From Arthrobacter sp. ISL-85 (GTDB lineage Bacteria; Actinomycetota; Actinomycetes; Actinomycetales; Micrococcaceae), in NCBI RefSeq assembly GCF_018613675.1, contig NZ_JAGGPQ010000012.1:62001-126000 (forward strand): 64,000 nt of DNA, read 5' to 3'. Shown piece by piece: positions 42,144-50,372 of the stretch (position 1 is the stretch's first letter; every line of letters begins with the position of its first letter). A program made the position numbers and the translations under genes. A model generated the notes under the pieces. The model had not been told where the DNA came from, searched no databases, and saw only the letters and a list, made by a program, of their open reading frames with translations.

Positions 42144-42386
42144 ATGGGCAGGGACAGGTCCGCGGACAAGGGCAACGCCTCCCAGCGCTTCATGCGCGCC
42201 ACCGGAAAGTTGAGGGCCGTATTCGGTCCCGCCAGCCGCACGGCGCTGGGGCACGATATGACCGAAGAGAACCGGCGCCTCCTGGCCCAGCGCCAGGCAG
42301 AGACACAGCAGTGGGAGACCGTCACCAGGCCGGACGGCAGCACCTATGTGGTGCCAAGGAACCCTGAGGACCGGTCCCTGCGGTAG
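42144..42386 (+). CDS. Small conserved protein, paralogue 1
   Basis: An 80-residue charged protein of unknown function with the core KLRAVFGPASRTALGHD and a C-terminal WETVTRPDGSTYVVPRNPE. The same two blocks recur in the next gene (42505), so the two form a small family. Start 42144 has AAGGAA upstream. It is divergent from the OhrR-like regulator and may be controlled by it. No signal peptide or membrane segment. Confidence 0.7.
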   Translation: MGRDRSADKGNASQRFMRATGKLRAVFGPASRTALGHDMTEENRRLLAQRQAETQQWETVTRPDGSTYVVPRNPEDRSLR

Positions 42387-42504
42387 CCGATACCTTCAAC
42401 CTGGCGGCGGCGCCTTTTTCAGGTCACGGGCATAAAATGAGGGCACCGGCTCCTGCTGGAGCCGGGTGCGCTTTCGCCCGATGTTCGGGAAGGGGGTGGA
42501 AACA

Positions 42505-42720
42505 GTGGCACATGTCCTTACCAGTTTCATGGGCCTGACTGAGAGGCTCCGCTTCGTCTTTGGTCCTGCCACCCGACTGGACGCCGATGCGCCCGTGGTG
42601 CACAAACACGACGAATTCGAAGAGGCCTCGGAAGAGGACCTTTCGCATTTCGTGGTGGAGACCGATTCAACGGGCCACCATTACGCCGTGCGGCGCGAAG
42701 ACTTGGAGCGCGAAACCTGA
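42505..42720 (+). CDS. Small conserved protein, paralogue 2
   Basis: A 71-residue acidic protein with LRFVFGPATRLDADAP and FVVETDSTGHHYAVRREDLE, corresponding to the two blocks of the preceding protein. GTG 42505 is preferred because GGGGGTGG lies 5 bases before it; the frame is open 13 codons further. Same strand as paralogue 1, with a 118-base gap. Unknown function. Confidence 0.68.
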   Translation: MAHVLTSFMGLTERLRFVFGPATRLDADAPVVHKHDEFEEASEEDLSHFVVETDSTGHHYAVRREDLERET

Positions 42721-42745
42721 TCCTCACCGGACGCGTCCAGAAACA

Positions 42746-42796
42746 AAAAGCCGGGCTGCCTTCTCCTCCCATGGAGGGGCAGCCCGGCTTTTCTTT
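42746..42796. terminator. Bidirectional terminator
   Basis: 15-base arms AAAAGCCGGGCTGCC (42746-42760) and GGCAGCCCGGCTTTT (42778-42792) with T-rich ends on both strands, between paralogue 2 and lysC. Confidence 0.92.
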
Positions 42797-42801
42797 GGCT
42801 C

Positions 42802-44160
42802 CTAGCGGCCGGTTCCGCCGTAGACGGTCACTTCACTTTCGGTGTCGAGCCCGAACGCCTTGTGGATCACGCGCACAGCCTCATCCAGGAGATCGGCGTG
42901 CGTGACCACTGAGATGCGGATTTCCGAGGTGGAGATCATATTGATGTTGATGCCGGCGTCGGACAGCGCCTTGAAGAACGTGGCGGAGACGCCGGGGTGG
43001 GACCGCATGCCCGCGCCAATCAGGGAGAGCTTGCCGATCTGCTCGTTGTATTCGATGGCCTCGAAGCCGATCTGGTCCTGGGCAGCGTGAAGGGCGGCGA
43101 GGGCGTCGGCGCCTTCAACGATGGGCAGGGTGAAGGAGATGTCGGTCTTGCCCGTGCCGTGGGTGGACACGTTCTGGACGATCATGTCGATGTTCGAGTG
43201 CGCGTCGGCGATGACCTGGAAGATCGCGGCGGCCTTGCCGGGAATGTCGGGGACGCCGACCACGGTGACTTTCGCTTCGGACCGGTCATGCGCAACGCCG
43301 GAGATGATTGGCTGCTCCAAGGCAACTCCCTCTTGAGTGGTGATCTTGTCGTCGGCGCTGGGGATGACCCAGGTGCCTTCATGCTGGCTGAATGAGGAAC
43401 GGACGTGCAGCGGGACGCCGAACCGGCGGGCATATTCCACACAGCGCAGGTGGAGGATCTTGGCGCCGGAGGCAGCGAGCTCCAGCATCTCTTCACTGGA
43501 GATCGTGTCGATTTTCTGGGCTGACGGGACAACACGCGGATCGGCGGTGAAGATCCCGTCCACATCGGTGTAGATCTCGCAGACGTCCGCTTCAAGGGCT
43601 GCCGCCAGCGCCACGGCCGTGGTGTCGGAACCGCCGCGGCCCAGGGTGGTGATCTCGTGGGTGGCGCGGCTCATGCCCTGGAAGCCGGCCACGATGGCGA
43701 TGTTGCCCTTATCCAGGGCGGTGCGGATGCGGTGCGGGTCGACGTCGATAATCCGGGCCTTGCCGTGGATGCCGTCGGTGATCATGCCCGCCTGCGACCC
43801 CGTGAAGGACTGGGCGGAGGCGCCAAGCTTGTTGATGGCCATGGCAAGCAGCGCCATCGAGATGCGCTCGCCGGCCGAAAGGAGCATGTCCATTTCGCGC
43901 GCCGGCGCGGAGTCGGTGACCTCAGCAGCGAGGTCCAGGAGTTCGTCGGTCGTGTCGCCCATTGCCGAAACGACCACCACCACTTCGTTGCCCGCCTGCT
44001 GCGCAGCCACTACACGCGCAGCCACGCGCTTGACCCCGTCAGCGTCCGCTACCGAGGAGCCGCCGAACTTCTGCACAATGAGTTGTTTGGTCACCGCGCC
44101 GGAGGCGGGTGCCGCCTGAGGCAGTGTTGCGTTGTGCACTTCGGTGGTGGGCGTACTCAT
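42802..44160 (-). CDS. lysC: Aspartate kinase
   Basis: First enzyme of lysine, threonine and methionine synthesis; phosphorylates aspartate. 452 residues with a 25-residue N-terminal extension before the kinase start [13 protein letters not shown]. Other marks: [29 protein letters not shown], then two ACT domains ([16 protein letters not shown] and [14 protein letters not shown]) for feedback control. An internal TTG at 43320 with GAGGGAG 5 bases upstream would give a separate 172-residue regulatory beta subunit, exactly the size known for Corynebacterium glutamicum. No asd follows. Usual alpha2beta2 type inferred. Confidence 0.95.
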   Translation of the reverse strand: MSTPTTEVHNATLPQAAPASGAVTKQLIVQKFGGSSVADADGVKRVAARVVAAQQAGNEVVVVVSAMGDTTDELLDLAAEVTDSAPAREMDMLLSAGERISMALLAMAINKLGASAQSFTGSQAGMITDGIHGKARIIDVDPHRIRTALDKGNIAIVAGFQGMSRATHEITTLGRGGSDTTAVALAAALEADVCEIYTDVDGIFTADPRVVPSAQKIDTISSEEMLELAASGAKILHLRCVEYARRFGVPLHVRSSFSQHEGTWVIPSADDKITTQEGVALEQPIISGVAHDRSEAKVTVVGVPDIPGKAAAIFQVIADAHSNIDMIVQNVSTHGTGKTDISFTLPIVEGADALAALHAAQDQIGFEAIEYNEQIGKLSLIGAGMRSHPGVSATFFKALSDAGININMISTSEIRISVVTHADLLDEAVRVIHKAFGLDTESEVTVYGGTGR

Positions 44161-44237
44161 GCGCGTACCTTCATCGGGTCAATTGGAGTTCTGGAGGCCA
44201 GGCAGCCTGACGCTGGACGGCGCGGCTTTCCTCCGAC

Positions 44238-44243
44238 AGTTTA
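44238..44243 (-). promoter_or_regulatory. Possible lysC -10 box
   Basis: TAAACT on the minus strand, about 78 bases before the lysC start. No clear -35. The rest of the 226-base gap (44161-44386) holds nothing I can identify. Confidence 0.35.
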
Positions 44244-44386
44244 TCGCCGCGTCCAAAGGGACGTTGAATTGTGACCATATTCCGGCCCTGGTGCGCTGTG
44301 GCGCGAGCGTGAGTTGGTGCGCAAGACGGGGCGGCGGAAGGCCCGGCCCGGGTTGAAGTACGACGGCGGGAGGCCGCCGGGGTGCC

Positions 44387-44986
44387 TCAGCCCAAAGCGT
44401 TTCGGCGGCCCTCGAAGGCGCGGCCCAAAGTGACCTCGTCGGCATACTCCAAGTCACCGCCCACGGGGAGGCCTGAGGCAAGGCGGGTGACTGCGATGCC
44501 GATCGTCTTGAGCATGCGGGCCAGGTATGTGGCCGTCGCCTCACCCTCCAGGTTGGGGTCGGTGGCGATGATGACTTCCTGGATTTCGCCGTCGTTCAGC
44601 CGGGTGAGCAATTCGCGGATCCGCAGTTGTTCCGGTCCCACTCCGGCGATGGGGTTGATGGCGCCCCCCAGCACGTGGTAACGGCCGCGGAACGAACGGG
44701 TGCGCTCCACCGCCAGGACGTCCTTTGACTCCTCAACGACGCAGATGACGGCGGGATCGCGGCGCGGGTCGCGGCAGATGTTGCACAGCTCCTGTTCCGT
44801 GACGTTGCCGCAGACGGTGCAGAACTTCACCCGTTCCTTGACGGTGGTGATGGCCTCAACCAGCCGCTTCATGTCCTGGGGGTCGGCTTCAAGGATGTGG
44901 AACGCCAGCCGCTGTGCGGACTTGGGCCCCACTCCAGGAAGGCGTCCGAGCTCATCAATCAGCTCCTGGACAGCACCTTCGTACAC
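44387..44986 (-). CDS. recR: Recombination mediator RecR
   Basis: A 199-residue protein of the RecFOR repair pathway. It has a helix-hairpin-helix ([17 protein letters not shown]), a zinc finger with C56, C59, C68 and C71 ([18 protein letters not shown]) and a Toprim domain ([14 protein letters not shown]...[19 protein letters not shown]). Forms a ring clamp on DNA and helps load RecA at gaps. It follows dnaX by 75 bases on the same strand, the usual order in bacteria. Confidence 0.97.
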   Translation of the reverse strand: MYEGAVQELIDELGRLPGVGPKSAQRLAFHILEADPQDMKRLVEAITTVKERVKFCTVCGNVTEQELCNICRDPRRDPAVICVVEESKDVLAVERTRSFRGRYHVLGGAINPIAGVGPEQLRIRELLTRLNDGEIQEVIIATDPNLEGEATATYLARMLKTIGIAVTRLASGLPVGGDLEYADEVTLGRAFEGRRNALG

Positions 44987-45061
44987 GTTTCCCTCTTTAG
45001 TTTGGTGTGAATAGCAGATGAATCAAGAAAATTGGGCAGGCCCCGGCGGCAGCCCCGGCCG

Positions 45062-48000
45062 TCAATAACGTGGCGTGACAGGGCTCCCGTCCAGGGACCG
45101 CTCCTCGATCAGCTTTCCGCCCAATATGCGTTCGACGGCGGCCCGGCCGAACACGCCCGACTCTTCGATGGTTTCATCATCCGCGCTTGGTATGTCCTGG
45201 ACATAGGAACTCGGGGCAGCAGCGGCCCTGGCCGGTGCCTTGGCCCGTCCAGCCTCAGCCTCAGGGCTGTTGGACAGCCGCTGGTAAAGGCTTTGCCGCG
45301 ATTCCGTTCGTCCGGCCGCCGGTGCGGAAGCCGGAGCAGCAGTCCCCGGCTGGGGGCGGGGTTGTGTAACCGTTGCCTGGGCAACCGCGGCGTGCGGAGC
45401 CGAGGCCTGGGTGACCGGGGCTTGGGCAAATGGGGCGGGCGCGGCGGCCGCCATGGCGAACTCCGGTACCGGAACGCGGTCGGGGGACGCCGGCTGGTAG
45501 GTTCCCGCAGCAGGTTCCGCTTGGCCGGGGCCGGAAACCACCCCAGGGGACCAGCCGGGTCCTGAGGCGGCAGTAGCCGCGGACGCCGGTGCCACAGGGA
45601 TGGAGGGCGGCACCTGGGCCGTTGCGGGCGCGTAATGGGGGACGGCCGCCGATGCGCCGATGTTGTCGTTCCCGGAAGCAGGTGCGGTTTTGGCGCCGAC
45701 ATTGCTCTCGTCTCCGACCACCCATACGCCGGGTGCCTGTTCCACAGCCCGGGTCCAGGGGTCGTGGGCAGCAGAAGCAGGCTGGGCAGCGGGTTGGGTA
45801 GCGGTGCCAGGGTGGGGGCCATCGGCTGCAGGCCCCTGGGGCCGTGCGGCAGCGTCAGTGTCGCCGCCGCCCACGGGTTGACGGCCACCGGCGCCAGGGG
45901 TTGACGGCACCGCCCGGTTGCCGGTACTTGCAGAGGGCTCCCAGTCCATTGGGGGCTCCTCATCCAAAGGGGGAGCGTCCTCATCCCGCGGCGGCCCCCA
46001 GTCGTCATCCGAGTAGGAGTAATCGCCTCCCGCCGCCGGGTACGTCGACTGGACGGGGTCCGTGCCGGACGCGCCGGCAGGGGTTCCCGGGCCGTTGGCA
46101 GCGGCGCGGCCGGGCTCCACCATCCCATGGTTGCCGCCGCGCGGGTCGGCGCCGGCCACAGGACGTGCCCCTGGAGAAGTGGCAGCCGCCGCTGTAACCG
46201 TGGGTGCGTCCGACGGACTTCCGGCAACAGTGGAAGTCCCGCCACTGCCGGCAGGGGGTGTGCTGCCCGCAGTGGCGGAACTGGCGGCAACGGCGGTGCT
46301 CCCGGAGCGCCCGGGGCTCCCTCCCAGCGGTGGCCCGGGGGCTGCCGCGGCTGCGGGTACCTGCTCCGGAGGGGCTGCCTGTGTGGTCGCAGGAGCAAGC
46401 CCCCATGCAACGTCAGCTGAAGTGGCCGGAACCACCGGGCTGGCGGGCACTTTTGGGTTTGGCTCAGAGCTCGCGTGGCTAGCGCCGCCGGCAACTGCTT
46501 GGATCTGGCAGTCGATGCCGACGGTCCTGTGGATGGCCTGGCGCAAATTGTCGGAGTGGTCCGCCCTGCCGAAGGCACCGGCAAGCCCGGACGTGGTGAA
46601 GGACAGAGTCAAAACATTGCCGTCGAAGGTGTGGACCTGCGCATTGGGCTCAACGAGGGCCCAGGTGCTGCGCTTGATTTTGGACAGTGCCTGCAGGACG
46701 TCCGGCCAGGCCCTGCGAAGGACCTCCACATCGCCCATGGCCGGGGGAGTGGCTGGGGCGGACACGCCGGGTACCTCCCGGTGGGGCGCCGGGGCCTGAT
46801 GGGAAGGCGCCTGCGCTTCCGGCCTCTGTTGGTTTTCCGTTGCCTGAGGCGATGCATTGGATTGGCGCGCTGCATTGGCTTGCGGCGAAGGGGTTTCCTG
46901 AGGCGATGCATTGGTTTCCGGCGCCGAAGAGGTTTGGTGGGCCGCGTTATTGGTTCCCGCAGCAGCGGAAGCCTGCGGAGTCCGTGCCCGGGCAGGTTCC
47001 TCGACGGGCCAGTCGCTGGTGCTGACCCGGGGCGGTGTAAGGGGGCTGCGGGGTCCGTCAGCGGAGGGAGCAGCCTGTCCGTCTCCGGACCCGGGCGCCG
47101 CGGAGACAGCCGGTCCGGCTGGAGCCGGACTCACCGGCATGGTCGCTGCTGAAGTGGGCGCTGCAAACGTGCGGTCCGCGGACTGGACGGGTGTGGGCGC
47201 GGCCGGTGCGGGCTGGGCGGACGACTCTTGGGCGGCTGGAGCAGCCTGGGCGGACGACTCTTGGGACGCGGGCTCCTGCGCGCGCTGGGGTTCCGGGGAG
47301 GAGGTGGCAGGAGTGGCAGCTGGAGCTTTCGCCGGCGCTGCCGGCGCCGCCGTTGCGGGAGCGCCGACGTCGTTCCCTGCGTAGTTCAGCCGCCGCTCCA
47401 CCCGGTCGATCCGCGCCGCCATGCCGCGCTCACTCTGCTCGGAGCTGGGCAGCAGGATCCGGGCGCACAGCAGTTCCAGGTGCAGGCGGGGAGACGTGGC
47501 CCCGGTCATTTCGGTCAGGGCCGTGTTGGTGACGTCCGCGGCCCGGGAAAGTTCCGCGGCGCCAAGGTTGTGGGCCTGGTTCTGCAGGCGGGCGATCTGG
47601 TCCGCCGGCATCCCGCGAAGGATGGCGTGGGCGCTTTCGGGCATCGCCTGGACAATGATCAGGTCACGGAAGCGCTCCAGCAGGTCCTCAACGAACCGGC
47701 GGGGATCGTGGCCCGTCTGGATGACCCTGTCCACGGCGCGGAAAACGGTGGCGGAGTCGGAAGCAGCCACGGCCTCCACGACGTCATCCAGCAGCGATGC
47801 GTGCGTGTAGCCGAGCAGCGCCACGGCAAGCTCGTAGTCCAGTCCGTTGGGTCCGGCGCCTGCCATGAGCTGGTCCAGGACGGAGAGCGAGTCACGGACG
47901 GAGCCGCCGCCGGCCCGGATGACAAGTGACAGGACGCCCGGGGCGACGGGAACGTTTTCCTGGCGGCACAGCAACTCGAGGTAGGCCATCAAGGGTTCGG

Positions 48001-48547
48001 GCGGCACCAGCCGGAACGGGTAGTGATGGGTTCGGGAACGGATGGTTCCAATGACCTTGTCCGGTTCCGTGGTGGCGAAGATGAACTTGATGTGTTCCGG
48101 CGGCTCTTCCACGATCTTCAGCAGGGCGTTGAACCCGGCAGAGGTGACCATGTGGGCTTCGTCAATGATGAAGATCTTGTAGCGGTCCCGGACCGGTGCG
48201 TAGGTGGCGCGCTCACGGAGGTCCCGTGCGTCGTCGACACCGCCATGGCTCGCGGCGTCAATCTCGATGACGTCAAGGGAGCCCGAGCCGCCGCGGGCCA
48301 GCTCAATGCAGCTGGGGCAGGTTCCGCAGGGGGTGTCCGTGGGGCCCTGGGCGCAGTTGAGGCAGCGGGCCAGGATCCGGGCGGAAGTGGTCTTGCCGCA
48401 GCCCCGGGGGCCGGAAAAAAGGTAGGCATGGTTGACGCGGTTTTTCCGCAAAGCCGTCATCAGCGGCTCGGTGACATGCTCCTGCCCGATAACGTCAGCG
48501 AACGAGTCGGGACGGTATCTGCGGTACAGGGCGGTAGTAACTGTCAC
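45062..48547 (-). CDS. dnaX: DNA polymerase III subunits gamma and tau
   Basis: Clamp-loader ATPase of 1161 residues. The N-terminal 370 residues are the standard AAA+ part: RYRPDSFADVIGQEHVTEPL, Walker A FSGPRGCGKTTSA, a zinc site (CLNC...CGTCPSC), and KIFIIDEAHM. From about residue 385 a very long Ala/Pro/Gln/Ser-rich stretch follows, with one folded island (EVLRRAWPDVLQALSKIKRSTWALV) and an ordered C-terminal end. I start at GTG 48547, where TAGGGT lies 7 bases upstream, a leaderless arrangement; MTTALYRRYRP is the family start. The SRP RNA lies just upstream. Confidence 0.95.
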   Translation of the reverse strand: MTVTTALYRRYRPDSFADVIGQEHVTEPLMTALRKNRVNHAYLFSGPRGCGKTTSARILARCLNCAQGPTDTPCGTCPSCIELARGGSGSLDVIEIDAASHGGVDDARDLRERATYAPVRDRYKIFIIDEAHMVTSAGFNALLKIVEEPPEHIKFIFATTEPDKVIGTIRSRTHHYPFRLVPPEPLMAYLELLCRQENVPVAPGVLSLVIRAGGGSVRDSLSVLDQLMAGAGPNGLDYELAVALLGYTHASLLDDVVEAVAASDSATVFRAVDRVIQTGHDPRRFVEDLLERFRDLIIVQAMPESAHAILRGMPADQIARLQNQAHNLGAAELSRAADVTNTALTEMTGATSPRLHLELLCARILLPSSEQSERGMAARIDRVERRLNYAGNDVGAPATAAPAAPAKAPAATPATSSPEPQRAQEPASQESSAQAAPAAQESSAQPAPAAPTPVQSADRTFAAPTSAATMPVSPAPAGPAVSAAPGSGDGQAAPSADGPRSPLTPPRVSTSDWPVEEPARARTPQASAAAGTNNAAHQTSSAPETNASPQETPSPQANAARQSNASPQATENQQRPEAQAPSHQAPAPHREVPGVSAPATPPAMGDVEVLRRAWPDVLQALSKIKRSTWALVEPNAQVHTFDGNVLTLSFTTSGLAGAFGRADHSDNLRQAIHRTVGIDCQIQAVAGGASHASSEPNPKVPASPVVPATSADVAWGLAPATTQAAPPEQVPAAAAAPGPPLGGSPGRSGSTAVAASSATAGSTPPAGSGGTSTVAGSPSDAPTVTAAAATSPGARPVAGADPRGGNHGMVEPGRAAANGPGTPAGASGTDPVQSTYPAAGGDYSYSDDDWGPPRDEDAPPLDEEPPMDWEPSASTGNRAVPSTPGAGGRQPVGGGDTDAAARPQGPAADGPHPGTATQPAAQPASAAHDPWTRAVEQAPGVWVVGDESNVGAKTAPASGNDNIGASAAVPHYAPATAQVPPSIPVAPASAATAASGPGWSPGVVSGPGQAEPAAGTYQPASPDRVPVPEFAMAAAAPAPFAQAPVTQASAPHAAVAQATVTQPRPQPGTAAPASAPAAGRTESRQSLYQRLSNSPEAEAGRAKAPARAAAAPSSYVQDIPSADDETIEESGVFGRAAVERILGGKLIEERSLDGSPVTPRY

Positions 48548-48606
48548 AGAGAAAACCCTACCAATCCGGGCTGACATCATGCCGCCCTGTGGGGGAATAG
48601 TAAAGA

Positions 48607-48690
48607 CCCCCCATGCACCCGCCAGAGCCCGTCTACCCTTGCTACCTTCCGGTCCTGGGGGAGTTCAACAGGATGACGCCACATGAGGGG
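48607..48690 (-). ncRNA. ffs: Signal recognition particle RNA (4.5S-type)
   Basis: The minus strand carries the SRP RNA apex: CAGGACCGGAAGGTAGCAAG and GGGTAGACGGG, the conserved Ffh-binding loop. The ends pair, CCCCTCATG (5') with CATGGGGGG (3'), nine base pairs including one G-U. A -10-like TAAAGT (48700-48705) precedes it. Small bacterial form without Alu domain. dnaX follows on the same strand. Confidence 0.9.
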
Positions 48691-48705
48691 CCGTCAGATA
48701 CTTTA

Positions 48706-49030
48706 CCCGAACATGTGGCGCGACTCGAATCGGTGCTCGGCGCCGTCGCCTCGAGGCCCTGACATGTCCCCCGCGCGGTGCCAAAAGCGTCGCCGGACAT
48801 GAATTTCCATTGCTAATCTCCACCCCACCCGCGATCATGGGTATGTACACCGATTGGGGCAATCTCAAGGTTGTGAGCTGCGTGGCCTGGCTTAACGGGA
48901 CGGACCCGGCAGCTCAACGGTGCAACAGGAAATGGGCGCGTTGGGGGCGTCCATTTTCAAGTTAAGGGATTGGATCGCACCGCTTCAGGGCGGTGATGCG
49001 GCCCTGAAAAACCTCCGCCGGATGTGCCAA
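48706..49030. other. Intergenic region with nothing identified
   Basis: About 325 bases between the SRP RNA promoter and the tRNA-Ser promoter. Short open frames here lack codon bias and ribosome-binding sites. Only a GC-rich imperfect hairpin near 48980-49000 is visible. Confidence 0.5.
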
Positions 49031-49060
49031 TTGGGCGATGCGGAAAACTTCAGGTAATCT
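49031..49060 (+). promoter_or_regulatory. Promoter of tRNA-Ser
   Basis: TTGGGC (49031-49036) and TAATCT (49055-49060) with an 18-base spacer, 28 bases before the mature tRNA. Confidence 0.65.
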
Positions 49061-49088
49061 AGTACCTGCTTTTGATTCAGAAGCAGTT

Positions 49089-49173
49089 GGAGAATTCGCC
49101 TAGCGGCCTATGGCGCACGCCTGGAACGCGTGTTGGGTTAACGCCCTCGGGGGTTCAAATCCCCCATTCTCCG
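49089..49173 (+). tRNA. tRNA-Ser (anticodon GGA)
   Basis: Class II tRNA. The acceptor stem pairs GGAGAAT (49089-49095) with ATTCTCC (49166-49172), G discriminator at 49173. The anticodon loop CTGGAAC has GGA at 49123-49125 between CACGC and GCGTG. A long variable arm and the GGTTCAAATCC T-loop follow. The next two bases are CC. Confidence 0.95.
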
Positions 49174-49179
49174 CCGGTC

Positions 49180-49222
49180 AAGAACCCGGCCCCGGAACCT
49201 CGGGGCCGGGTTCTTGCTTTTC
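49180..49222 (+). terminator. Rho-independent terminator of tRNA-Ser
   Basis: Perfect 15-base arms (49180-49194 and 49201-49215), 6-base loop, then GCTTTT. Confidence 0.92.
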
Positions 49223-49252
49223 CGCCGCCGTCGCGGCGTCCTTCATTGATGG

Positions 49253-50188
49253 TCAGGCCACGTCCGCTAACGGTTCACCAAGCCGCCTCAGGCGCTGCCT
49301 CGCTGCTGTTTCGCTGGGGCCCATCCGTCTCCGAGGGCCGCCCAGTGCAAAATGGACGACGCCGAGCGACGCCTTTGTCGCCAGCCGCACCGGGAGGGGA
49401 GACGGGCCCAGCCGTGGAACAGACAGTCCGAGCATTTGCCGGTACCGGGGTTCCAAGCTGTAGACGGCAGCGGCAAACAGGATCCTGTAACCAGGCTTCA
49501 GCAGGGGATGCAGCGGAGCATTGCGGATGAACTCAACTGTTTCCTTGACCCGGTTGTCCGCGCGCAGCTCACCCTGTGAATACCACTGGTCCAGTTGGCT
49601 GCGCATCTGCGCTTCGGTCAGCGGGGGGTCTTCCACCCCCATCAGCTGCCCCGCCTGGGCCCACTCCCGAACGTAGGCGTCCGCGCCGCCGGGAATGGGG
49701 CCGCCCCAAATCTTATGGGCCGCGAGGAAGCCGTCCGTAAAGGCTAGGTGGATCCAGTTCGCCAGCCCGGGATCATTGGCACTGTAGGTGCGCACTTCGC
49801 CGTCGTTGTCCTTGTAGTTGCCCTGGACCGGCTCGTGCAGGCGCCGGACCCGCCGCGTCGCCTGCTCCGCGGCCGCCGTGGAACCGTAGGTCACGGTAAA
49901 GATCCAGCGGATGGTGTTGGCCAGCCGGCGCAGGGGATCGTCGCGGAAGTTGGAATGCTCATGGACCCCCGCCAGTGCGCCCGGATGGAGCGACTGCATG
50001 AGCAGCGTGCGGATTCCGCCCACGATGGGCGTCATGGAGCCGTGAACTGCCCACACTGCCGAACCGGGCAGGTGGTAGCCGGAATCGTCGCCGTCGGCCA
50101 GCTTAAGCGTCCAGTCCGGCGGGGCATCAGCCCTGCCTGAGAAGGTCTTTTTGATTTCGTCCTGCCAAATACGAAGGACATTGCGCAT
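49253..50188 (-). CDS. MpaB/DUF2236 family oxygenase-like protein
   Basis: A 311-residue protein of the DUF2236 family, related to the latex-clearing and MpaB oxygenases that bind haem b. Typical blocks: GGIRTLLMQSLHPGALAGVHEHSNFRDDPLRRL in adjoining parts, the RRVRRLHEPVQG region, YSANDPGLANWIHLAFTDGFLAA and RADNRVKETVEFIRNAPLHPLLKPGY. Histidines in SLHPGALAG and in the WIHLAF helix are candidates for haem contact. Start 50188 (MRNVLRIWQDEIKK) is chosen over a longer frame. Monocistronic. Substrate unknown. Confidence 0.85.
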   Translation of the reverse strand: MRNVLRIWQDEIKKTFSGRADAPPDWTLKLADGDDSGYHLPGSAVWAVHGSMTPIVGGIRTLLMQSLHPGALAGVHEHSNFRDDPLRRLANTIRWIFTVTYGSTAAAEQATRRVRRLHEPVQGNYKDNDGEVRTYSANDPGLANWIHLAFTDGFLAAHKIWGGPIPGGADAYVREWAQAGQLMGVEDPPLTEAQMRSQLDQWYSQGELRADNRVKETVEFIRNAPLHPLLKPGYRILFAAAVYSLEPRYRQMLGLSVPRLGPSPLPVRLATKASLGVVHFALGGPRRRMGPSETAARQRLRRLGEPLADVA

Positions 50189-50372
50189 GAGACATTGTTG
50201 CCCATTTCCGCTACGAGGGCTCGATCCAGCAGCGGATCGCGGACCCGATCCCCTAACCGCCCACAAAAAACCCGCAATGTCCGGCTACTGGGTTCCCACG
50301 CCTGCGGTCCTGTGGTCCCATGGGACGTACCGTCGAGACAACGTGCGGCAGGCCACGTCGTGGAGTCAGTCA

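Noticed and set aside
48665..48868. A 67-codon frame on the minus strand between dnaX and tRNA-Ser
   Set aside because: It overlaps the SRP RNA promoter and 5' end and has no ribosome-binding site or family resemblance.
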